Below, piece by piece: positions 51,612 through 61,216 of a DNA stretch of 64,000 nt. Numbering within the stretch: position 1 is the first letter of the stretch; every line of letters starts with the position of its first letter. The notes beneath the pieces are model-generated. The model did not search any database. It was not told where the DNA came from and was given only the letters and a program-made list of their open reading frames with translations. The position numbers were made by a program, and so were the translations under genes. Source of the DNA: Chrysemys picta bellii (Eukaryota > Chordata > Testudines > Emydidae); the NCBI RefSeq assembly GCF_011386835.1, contig NC_088800.1:19440572-19504571 (forward strand). Direction: 5' to 3'.

Positions 51612-53415
51612 AAAAAAACAAAGAGGCGTACTTGTGGCACCTTAGAGACTAACAAATTTATTTGAGCATAAGCTTTCGTGGGCTAAAGCCCACTTCATCG
51701 GATGCATGCAGTGAAAAATACAGTAGGAAGATATATATACACAGTGGACATGAAAAAATGGGTGTTGCCACACTAACTCTAACTAGAGTAATCAATTAAG
51801 GTGGGATATTATCAGCAGGAGAAAAAAAACTTTTGTAGTGATAATCAGGATGGCCCATTTCCAATGGTTGACAAGAAGGTGTGAGTAACAGTAGGGGAAA
51901 AAATTAGCTTGGGGAAAACGGGTCATTACACAAAGTAAAACCTATCCACTCCCAGTCTTTATTCAAACCTAATTTAATGGTGTCCAGTTTGCAAATTAAT
52001 TCCACTTCTGCAGTTTCTCTCTGGAGTCTGTTTTTGAAGTTTTTTTGTTGGAATATTGCGACTTTGAGCTTTGTAACTGAGTGACCAGGGAGGTTGAAGT
52101 GTTCTCTGACTGATGTTCTCCGACTGTAGTGCTAATAAGCGATGGTCACATAACCAGCACCCTATACCAGAAACCTACTGACCGTTATACTTACCTACAT
52201 GCCTCCAGCTTTCATCCAGAGCACACCACACGATCCATTGTCTACAGCCAAGCTCTAAGATACAACCACCTTTGCTCCAATCCCTTAGACAGAGACAAAC
52301 ACCTACAAGATCTCTATCAAGCATTCTTACAACTACAATACCCACCTGCTGAAGTGAAGAAACAGATTGACAGAGCCAGAAAAGTACCCAGAAGTCACCT
52401 ACTACAGGACAGGCCCAACAAAGAAAGTAACAGAACGCCACTAGCCATCACCTTCAGCCCCCAACTAAAACCTCTTTAGCGCATCATCAAAGATTAACAA
52501 CCTATCCTGAAGGACGATCCCTCACTCTCACAGATCTTGGGAGACAGGCCAGTCCTTGCTTACAGACAGCCCCCCAACCTAAAGCAAATACTCACCAGCA
52601 ACCAGATACCACACACCAAAAACACTAACCCAGGAACCTATCCTTGCAACAAAGCCTGTTGCCAACTCTGTCCACATATCTATTCAGGGGACACCATCAT
52701 AGGACCTAATCACATCAGCCACACTATCAGAGGCTCGTTCACCTGCACATCTACCAATATGATATATGCCATCATGTGCCAGCAATGCCCCTCTGCCATG
52801 TATGTTGGCCAAACCAGACAATTTCTACGCAAAAGAATAAATGGACACAAATCAGACATCAAGAATTAGAACATTCAAAAATCAGTCAGAGAACACTTCA
52901 ACCTCCCTGGTCACTCAATTACAGAGCTCAAAGTCACAATACTCCAACAAAAAAACTTCAAAAACAGACTCCAAAGAGAAATTGCAGAACTGGAATTAAT
53001 TTGCAAACTGGACACCATTAAATTAGGCTTGAATAAAGACTGGGAGTGGATGGGTCATTACACAAAGTAAAACCTATTTCCCCATGCTAATTTTTCCCCC
53101 TACTGTTACTCACACCTTCTTGTCAGTTGTTGGAAGTGGGCCATCCTGATTATCACTTCAAATGTTTTTTTTCTCCTGCTAATAGCCCACCTTAATTGAT
53201 TACTCTCGTTATAGTTAGTATGGCAACACCCATTTTTTCATGTCCTCTGTGTGTATATATATATCTTCCTACTGTATTTTCCACTGCATGCATCCGATGA
53301 AGTGGGCTTTAGCCCACGAAAGCTTATGCTCAAATAAATTTGTTAGTCTCTAAGGTGCCACAAGTACTCCTGTTCTTTTTGCGGATGCAGACTAATATGG
53401 TTATGACTCTGAAAC
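51612..53415 (+). mobile_element. Penelope-like element with inverted arm
   Basis: A 1.8-kb insertion flanked by the exact 14-bp duplication CTGCAGTCTCTAAA (51598-51611 and 53416-53429). From 51612 to about 52125 it is the reverse complement of its own last 540 bp (about 52880-53415), including the end of the coding region, so it forms a giant inverted repeat around a unique core of about 750 bp. The core carries the plus-strand coding part. The right end reads AAGGTGCCACAAGTACTCCT then TAATATGGTTATGACTCTGA. 5'-truncated with 5' inversion, as known for Penelope-like retroelements. Confidence 0.88.
52129..53070 (+). pseudogene. Penelope-like RT thumb and GIY-YIG endonuclease
   Basis: One continuous reading frame of 314 codons ending at TAA 53068-53070, broken by three in-frame stops (52477-52479, about 52489, 52867-52869). 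In order: the RT C-terminal part (TSTLYQKPTDRYTYLHASSF HPEHTTRS and DRDKHLQDLYQAFLQLQYP), a linker with paired Cys residues (CNKACCQLCPH), then the GIY-YIG-type endonuclease (CQQCPSAMYVGQTRQFLRKR, NGHKSDI, EHFNLPGHS), and a C-terminal helix-rich tail (LQREIAELELICKLDT). No frameshifts, so this copy is fairly young but inactive. Upstream RT catalytic motifs are missing. Confidence 0.85.
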
Positions 53416-53429
53416 CTGCAGTCTCTAAA

Positions 53430-54610
53430 GTATTCTGTGAATGAAAAGCCATGGATTTGCTTAAGATATAGATACAGCAAAGATGGGACATTGATCTGCT
53501 CATTGATATACTTCTTGTAAAATCCAAATGCTTTTTTGCTTCTGCTTCTAGCTATACAGTATATACTCCAGAGTTAATTATTAAAAGAGAGTTCATTCCT
53601 TTGTGTTACACTTTGTTTTACTGGTATTTTATAGAACTATTTCCATGGATACGTGTAGTAATAGTTCTCGGTGTGTCCTCCAGATTAACCTCTGAAATCC
53701 TCAGATCTTTCCTCCATATAGATATGAAATCCAGAACTCGTCAGAATTATGGATAATGCTAGCAGTGTGTTCAAAGGTACAATATTTCTAAAATTCTGCA
53801 TACAGGTATTTACCATAGTATTTAGAAGACCAGAAATAAAAATGTTGTGTAATAAAGAAATCTTGGCAGTCATCTGACAGATTAATCTGGCTATTTCAAG
53901 AATTGGAATCATGAGTTACAAATTGATCCTCTTCCTCCTTTGAAGAACCCAATTGTCCTTTTTTGGAAGTCAGAGGCAAAACTCTCAGATGGAGCAGGTC
54001 CAGGCACCAAACTTTTATTTATAATCTACATGAATGAACAATACTCAGTGTATGGGCAGATTGTAGGCCAAATCCAATCCACTTTGGAAATGGACTGATA
54101 AGGACAAATTTTGATTTTGCAAAAAACAAATCTCCTTCAGATCTAGGTTCCATTTTATCTTAATTAGTATGCTGTTCCCCCCCCCTCCATCTCTGTATAC
54201 ACATACAACTGAGAAGGAGAAAATCAGATCAGGTTAAATACAAAACGATCCAGACCATTGCCCATCACTCACACCAGACAGTTTTCTGTTTTGTCATGCC
54301 TTTTTTGAGGGGTGGTGGTGGGCAGGGCTTAATCTTTTAAAAAGTTTGGCTAACTTTCTACTTTTTTGGATGACTGCTGCCTGGACTGGAAGCACTGAGA
54401 TTCTGTGAGCATTGGGGCTTTCCCTGTATTGCAGTCAATATGCCCAATATCTGGAAGCACAGGTTTTCTCACCAGAAAGTCTTGTGAAATTGCCAGTCGG
54501 AGACCTAGACCAAAGAGATTCAGCTTCTCACCTAAATCAAACCCCCAAACCTGGGGCCTAATGCTGAGAGCTGATGAACATCTGTAACTCCCACTGAAGT
54601 CAATGGGTAT
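53430..54610. other. Intergenic, nothing recognised
   Basis: No gene, RNA or clear repeat seen apart from a poly-C patch near 54175-54187. Confidence 0.45.
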
Positions 54611-54616
54611 TGTGGG

Positions 54617-55480
54617 TGTGACAATGCAGGGCATCTGCACTTGTATTCCCCCTCTGTGGTCCAGGAAGGGCACCCACTCTCAGGCTTCTGGCTCCTCAGC
54701 CGTCACCTCTCTTGGGCGAAAACCCATGTCTGTCTCCCTACTATCTGGGGTATTTCAGGCTGCACAGCTCCCTGCCAGCACTGAGAGTTCCCCAGCACAT
54801 TAAACTGCCCAAACAGGTCTGCTTTGCTTTTCTCCTCACAGGCTATATAATAAGTGTAACTGCCCAGAGTTGTAAGTTACCACACAGCTTTTCCTAAGTA
54901 GGTATATTTACTGTTAAGGGAAAAGCATTACAGAGAAAAACATACTAAAACAATTTAAGAGCCGATATTCATGCTAATAAGATTAACAGCAACCACCCCC
55001 CATCTCCACAAGAGCACTGGTCAGTGTCAGTCCTTCCAACCCTTGCCTAAGGTTTGGGGCGCTCCCTTCGAACAGAAGGTCCTCTCTGTTTGCTGAATCA
55101 GAAAGGAGGATCTCAATCAGTTTAAACTCTGTCTAGTTATCCAATAGTCCTTTCTTTGTCTGTTGGCCTCTAGAGAATCTACTTTAAACTAGTGTAGACA
55201 AGCATCCCCAAGAAAGTGACACACTCAGGCTGTAACACCTCCAGAGCGGGATTTGCCTAATCACCTCCAACTGATCTGAGTTCCTGAAGGGGCTAAGGTT
55301 ACCATCCCCCCATGGAATTACAATCTTTATTAATCATTGTAGGCCAGGGATTGTAAGGGCTCTCAAAACTATTGCAGGAAATTTGCCATATCTGTCACCA
55401 TGGGCACACAGGATCTTCCAAGTTCATGCCCCTGTTGAGGTTCACACATCACTCTATATGCATCTTCCCAAACGCTGAAA
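54617..55480 (-). repeat. Possible ERV LTR fragment
   Basis: Starts with TGTGACAATGCAGGGCATCT on the plus strand, similar in style to the TGTGA... end of the minus-oriented LTRs here, followed by C-rich text, GAAAAGCATTACAGAG and a segment with GGGGCGCTCCCTTCGAACAG. A matching right end and target duplication were not found. Confidence 0.35.
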
Positions 55481-55499
55481 TAGGCACATGAGGCCTGAC

Positions 55500-58150
55500 C
55501 TTGTAACAGTATTTTGAGGGGTTAGGTTGGGTTTAGGTGCATGTGCCTTGTGCACCCCTGAATAGTCTAATGTGATTATTCAAATACGGAATGCTTTCAT
55601 GATCATGGCCTGCAGGATTGGGCCCAAGAAAAATAAACTCTCCATGAAAAGTTATTCTTTTTAAAAAGAGCTTCCCTCTTCCCCAGGGATACTTTGTTTT
55701 TTAAATAATTATAAATATAACATTTGTACAGGAAAACAAGATCCATTACGTGTGACTTTATCAGTAGTGTACACAACAGCTAATGGAATCCAGCTGACAT
55801 TATTACTCTCCATTAAAGGGCTTAGAGTGAAAAAGTACAGCAATATTTATGGATTGCATTAGTGCCATTCTAAGAAGCCTCAGACTATGTAAAAGCCCTT
55901 GATATCTGCAGAGGGAAGCAATTATAACACTTCTAAAAATGTATCGATAATAGTCTGTAGGATCCAGGATTTGTATATAAATGTCTGAGCACTGAAGAGT
56001 GAGCGTGCAACATCACAGCTATGTCCTAACTCATGTGTGTGTATTACAAGTTCCTCTCTGTGCTGAGCCACAAATGATAGGAGTTGTTACAGACACCAGC
56101 TACAAAACCTTGCCTTTTTAGCTCAGGTTGTAGCAGCTTAGGCTTTTAGGCCTGGAGGTCCCCAGTATGTCAGCCAAAATGGCAGCTGTCACACATAATC
56201 ACACACAAGGCCAAGAAAGAGAAACCTGAAACACACAGAAAATGACTGATCTCTACATGACCTGGGTAAGCACCTGCCTTCTGCAAAACAGAACACAGGA
56301 GATGGTCAAAAACATAACCTGTAAGGAGGGACAAGATACTTCTGAGGGTATTAAAGTCAATGGGACTTAAGCACATGCTTAAAGTTAAGTGCTTTCCTGA
56401 ATTGAGATTAATGTGCCTACCTGCACTTAGCAACTAAAATTTGGCCCCTACTTTTCAAAACCGAGGGTGAAAACATGTCCCCATTGAAGTCAATGGCAAA
56501 ACTCCCATTGACTTCAATAGGGTTAGGATTTCACCAAGTATTGTGAACCTTGTATAGAAAATGCAAAATGGCCATAGAGATAATCTATAGCTGCAGTAAC
56601 TAATGTAGCAAGCTGTGTAGTGATAAAGGAAAGCTCTGGCTGAGAAGAGTTTGCTTGATTATAATTTCAGAATTCTAATTTAAACTCAGATTTGAGAGGT
56701 CTCATTTCTTCTCTCATATACACTACTGCTAATCAGGAGTACCTCCACCACCATCAACTCTTGTAAAGCTGCTGTAATGGAGGGGAGAAGAGCGCAGTAT
56801 CTTTTTCCAAAGTACTTCACACACACATTTAGAGACATATCTTGGCAGAATGAAATTAACAGTTTAGAAATGTTGTATCTGCCAAAGAGCTGTACAACTG
56901 AAAATAATTTTAACTTATGATTCTATTTAAGATGACTTATAGGTAAGGAATCATTGTCAAGACTTAGGAGCCACACCTGATTTAATCAGGCAGTCTGTTT
57001 GCACAGTTAAAAATGAAAAAATATTGAGCAAAGGTTACTTCCTTCTCTCTCTCTGCAGCACGTAGGCAAATGAAACTTCTACAGGTCATTAGACTAATCA
57101 ACTGACATGTGTGTGATAATGCAGCTGCTGTCAACAGGCATAGCAGAAAATGGAGTCTCCAACTTGCTTTCTGCTTCCCTATATTTTCACTCTAAATGCT
57201 TGGCTCAGAATCTTGCCCTAAGGATGAAATAAAGGACATTACTATAAATGAAACACTGTGTATGGGCCTGCTCCTGCTTCCATTGACTCAAATTATTAAG
57301 GGATCCCCTCTCCATTCTATAACTTTTAACTAAGTTTGTAAATGGTCACTGGCCTGGCTGGTAAGCACATGGAATGGCCTAACTGCCTATCTCCCATTGA
57401 AATCAATGGGACTTTGGTTTCTAAATACATTTTGAGGAGCTGGGCCTCAGCATTTCTCTGACAGAGGCCTATTTTATTTTTCTGTAGTGTGGATACCACC
57501 CCAATCATATTTGTGTAATTTATTTGATTGATCATCCTGCCTCCCAGCTTTCTAAGCCGTTCTGAACACACTAAACTGACAGGGCTGGCTCTAGGCACCA
57601 GCAAACCATTGCTATAGACCCGAAGGTCAATAAAAGGAAAAAGGGGGATCTCGTAGCTACATTGCTTAACTGGCTTTCAACCTTTCCTTTCTGCAGAAGG
57701 CTAAGGAAGCCATTATTCCCAAGATTCCTTGATGAGGCTGTAAGCCTTGCTTACAAATGTGGGCCTAGCTCAGAATTAATATTTTCTTACAATAAGCCTT
57801 ATAAACTTAGATTTCATTAAAATTCTGATCTCTGAAACAGCTCCATGTCACAATGGCTTTTTCTGTCTTGTCTCTGAAGTTGATATACAATTACAGCCCT
57901 TGATCATCTACCTGTCCAATGCTGTGAGCCATATAGGGGCCATCAAGACATCAAACCCACCTAGCAAGTATGCTGGCAGAGTGCCATGAGGTAGCCACAT
58001 AAACAGCAAGCACCACCAAAAGTTTACTGGTCAACTGCTCGGGCATTAATCATGTTATTTTTCAGACCATTAGGGTACAATTAGTAACCACATGAGGTAA
58101 TCTCCCACTACTGGTGTTGTTAATGTTATCTAATATGAGAAAGAGTGGCA
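55500..58150. other. Intergenic with short old repeat pieces
   Basis: Contains palindromic repeat pieces such as CCATTGAAGTCAATGGCAAA with ACTCCCATTGACTTCAATAG (56482-56521) and AAAGTCAATGGGACTTAAGC (56353). No gene supported. Confidence 0.45.
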
Positions 58151-58169
58151 AGGTTGTTTACCAATTAGA

Positions 58170-58480
58170 TCAGGGCACCAGGAGTCTGGACTCTTGGTTC
58201 TAATTCCAAGCATTACCACAGATTTTCTCTGTGACTTCAGGAAGTTCACATCTGTACCTCAGATTCCACAGCAGCACAGTGAGTATAATACCTACCTCAC
58301 ATGAGGTAATTAAAGGTTAGTTAATATTTGTAAAGTGCTTTTCAATTGCTATAGACATATAAAGTTCTTTGGGGCAGAGATTGTCATTTTCTGGAAGTCC
58401 ATACAATGCCCAGTGCAACAAAGCTCCAATGTGGTTGGGTTTCAGGTGCTACTGCAAAATAAATGTTAAATAATAATATT
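58170..58480 (+). repeat. MIR-like SINE
   Basis: GGCACCAGGAGTCTGGACTC, TGGTTCTAATTCCAAGC, TCTCTGTGACTTCAGGAAGT, CACAGTGAGTATAATACCTA and TTGTAAAGTGCTTTTC follow the MIR-type order. A longer 3' tail (TTCTTTGGGGCAGAGATTGT, CAATGCCCAGTGCAAC) matches the reptile form also at 50740-50820. Confidence 0.6.
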
Positions 58481-58620
58481 CAGGATGAAAGGAGCTATAG
58501 TGTAGGGAAGGAAACCAGAGACTTCTTTTTGTCCTGTGAAGTGACTGGATTTCTCTAAGTGCTCACATGCTTTCCCCTGACTGAGTTATACAACCTTCCT
58601 CCCCACTTGTGTTTTATATT

Positions 58621-58878
58621 CAGGGGCAGCTCCAGGCACCAGCGCACCAAGTGCGTGCCTGGGGCCGCAAGCTGCGGGCAGCCTGCCAGTTGCTGTGGGG
58701 GCAGAAGTCAGGGAGCCTTCGGTGGCCTGCCTGTGGGAGGTCTGCTGGTCCCGCGGCTTTGGCGGCAATTCGGCGGCGGGTACGCCGAAGCCGCGGGACC
58801 GGCAGACCTCCCGCAGTCGTGCCTCCGAAAGCCGCCTGACTGCCATGCTTGGGGCGGCAAAATACATAGAGCCGCCTG
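58621..58878. repeat. GC-rich palindromic hAT-type MITE
   Basis: A 258-bp element starting CAGGGGCAGCTCCAGGCACC and ending TACATAGAGCCGCCTG, flanked by the exact 8-bp duplication TTTATATT (58613-58620 and 58879-58886). The centre is an inverted repeat (GGTCTGCTGGTCCCGCGGCT / AGCCGCGGGACCGGCAGACC) about GGCAATTCGGCGGCGGGT. Very CpG-rich against AT-rich flanks, and the cause of several overlapping spurious frames on both strands. Confidence 0.85.
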
Positions 58879-58886
58879 TTTATATT

Positions 58887-60930
58887 GCTGCACATTTGAC
58901 TTTTCGTGTGGAGAAAATGGTACATTCGCTCCAGACTAAATTAAAAATTATCTTGGATTTTTTCATATTTTTGGGGGCCTTGCTTGCTAATACCATTACT
59001 GGAGAGGGTAAGGGAGAGATATGAGGGAATGCCTACATGTCAAGATAAGAATGCTATACCCCTGTATTTGATCTTTGTAGCATTCCATTATATATCACCA
59101 TTGCCCTACATTTATTTTTCTAGTGTAGGTAGACCCTTCATGGCAAGATCCAGTTTTTACAGAGGAGACAAGTGATTTGCTGACAGACAAAAATGTTGAA
59201 TTCACTTATTTACTCAGAGCACTGCACACTTTTGATGAGCAAATTCCAGTAAAAAAATATAGAAACACTGAGTAGATTATTAGATTGCACACAATTGTAT
59301 TAAAAATGCCTCTCTGTTTAACAAGACAAAAGCTAATATTCTAGAAGACTGGAAGGTGAACTTTTGTGGTTGCACATCTAGGGATCTTCTGATGCCACTC
59401 CTCTTAAATTTGTAATTTTAGCAAAGAAAAGTTTATAAGTCTGATAATTCCGCTTGTCCTTACACATGAAAGTTTTTCTGAAGCTAGGGAGGACTGGAGT
59501 TGTTTACATCAGTTGTATGCTGCTGAGTCATCCTTACTTGTAAAAAATAAACTTTACTGCCACATCTGTAAAAAATGCAGCACAACAGTATTGTAACTAT
59601 TTTCTATTTCTCAAAATCAAACAAGCTTTGAGAACTCTAAGGCCACATTAACTCAGTCTAGGTGTATGGCTTCATTATGTACTTTCAGTTTTGTTTGCAC
59701 TGTGGCTGAATAATTTATAGCACTTCACAACTGCTAGCATTTGGGGGATTTTTTTTCTAAATTTAGAGAAGTTATTCCCACAGAAAGCAAGTCATTCTCC
59801 AATGTAGCTCATCTAATGATTCCTGCTTTGATTTCTTCACCCATACAAACTTGTGATTCCTGAAAATGTTATGCACTTTAGAAATACAATATAGTTAGAA
59901 ACCACACAGTCAGTACATGTGATACTGTCTGGAGTGAGGATGCGTCATGACGCAATGAAGGAAAACCTTTCTGGAAGGGATACCCTCTTCGGCAATTATG
60001 CCAAAATTAAAGGCACATAAAGGAGAAGGAATACCTACAGATCTCTGCACTAACCAATCTTTAGAAAAAAATGTAAATTATTAAACAGGAAATTACTTAT
60101 ATAGGATCCTACTCCTAATGTAATCTGTTGATTTTCTCTTGGTACATGCTATTAAGGTTGTTTGCTTTATCTAGAAATCATTTAAAAATGCCTTCTGGGA
60201 ATCTGTATTCTATGCTTAAACTTGTATGTACAATAAAAAGAGGATAATAAAACTGCCTAATAAAGTTTTATGTCCACTCCAAATTAACCTTCATTTTACT
60301 TTAATAACATTTTCACAGGAATAAACAGCAGGAACTTACAAATTCAAAAGATTTGCTCTTGTTTCACTCATATTGAAGTGCTGATAATTTGTCTTAGGAC
60401 CTGGTCCTGCAAGGACTTACACATTTGCTTAAATTTATGCACTGAGTAGTCCCTCTGAAGTCAATGGTACAACTGACACAGTGCAAAGTTAAGAACATGT
60501 GTAAGTCCTTGTAGGATTGGGACTCACCAAATCTGAACTGGAAGCCAAATTTTTTACTGTGACCATTTATGCTACCATGTACAAATAGCATCTCGGTAAA
60601 ATTAGCACACATCACTGAAATATGGTATAAAGAACTAAGAAGCAACAGACCAGAGTTCTTATTTTGGAGAGGATCTTTTAAAAGAATATTGACACTTTCA
60701 TACTCATTATGGTCTTGCTCCTGCTCTTTTTGAAGTCACAGGGAATTTTGAATAAATCTAAACATTTAAAAACATAAGTGCCCATTTTATTAGAAAATTT
60801 ACAAAATTATATGTATTTTAAGAAAAATAATTCAGCATTCTAAAAAGCTCATATATGAATGAAGGATTTTCCACCCCATTAATACTCTGCATATTGAACA
60901 TTGTACATCAAGTTAAACATGACTGTTGAA
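58887..60930. other. Intergenic before C15orf48 3' end
   Basis: AT-rich, no gene supported. An old palindromic repeat lies at about 60396-60530. Confidence 0.5.
60396..60530. repeat. Old palindromic MITE
   Basis: The left half TCCTGCAAGGACTTACACAT is complemented by ATGTGTAAGTCCTTGTAGGA at the right, about 85 bases apart. Related text is at 2702-2785 and 61974-62090. This resembles ancient sauropsid palindromic MITEs; the family name is not certain. Confidence 0.6.
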
Positions 60931-60953
60931 ACAATGAGTACCTGAAAGAGATG

Positions 60954-60959
60954 TTTATT
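60954..60959 (-). promoter_or_regulatory. C15orf48: C15orf48 poly(A) signal
   Basis: TTTATT on the plus strand is AATAAA on the minus strand, about 190 bases after the C15orf48 stop. It would give a 3'UTR of about 210 bases that includes the miR-147 hairpin. Confidence 0.6.
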
Positions 60960-61043
60960 TTTGGACTGTGTGGATGTTCTAAGTAACCACTAAGACAAAA
61001 TGAAATTCCTCATCCAGAGTCCAAAAATGTAGGGAGACCCTAA

Positions 61044-61115
61044 AAATGTAGCAGAAGCATTTCCGCACACTGATTTCAGTAGTCGAGTTTGTGCAGAAAT
61101 GATTCCACTAGATTC
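61044..61115 (-). ncRNA. MIR147: miR-147 (miR-147b type) precursor hairpin
   Basis: On the minus strand the 3p arm (61049-61070) starts GTGTGCGGAAATGC and ends TTCTGCTA, which I recognise as the full mature miR-147b. The 5p arm (61086-61107) reads TGGAATCATTTCTGCACAAA. The arms pair for about 21 positions with one C/U mismatch and a few G-U pairs, around a 15-base loop (61071-61085); a lower stem of four pairs continues after one C/C mismatch. The hairpin starts 33 bases after the C15orf48 stop, within its 3'UTR, as in human. In mammals miR-147b represses NDUFA4 among other targets and is induced with its host transcript in inflammation. Confidence 0.95.
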
Positions 61116-61147
61116 ATAGAGTACATTTTTGAGGCAATGGCAACTTG

Positions 61148-61216
61148 TCACTTCATCATCTTTTTGACCTTCTCCAGCTCCTCTATGGATTTCCACTCCT
61201 GGTTGATCGATAGAAG
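61148..61216 (-). CDS. C15orf48: C15orf48 coding exon 4
   Basis: The minus-strand acceptor TTTTTTAG precedes 61216. It encodes LLSINQEWKSIEELEKVKKM MK and TGA (61150-61148). The exon continues into the 3'UTR with miR-147. The INQEWKSIEEL segment is the best-conserved C-terminal motif of NMES1. Confidence 0.95.
   Translation of the reverse strand, partial: LLSINQEWKSIEELEKVKKMMK

Noticed and set aside
58559..59024. Five overlapping frames of 60-126 codons.
   Set aside because: All cross the CpG-rich palindromic MITE 58621-58878.
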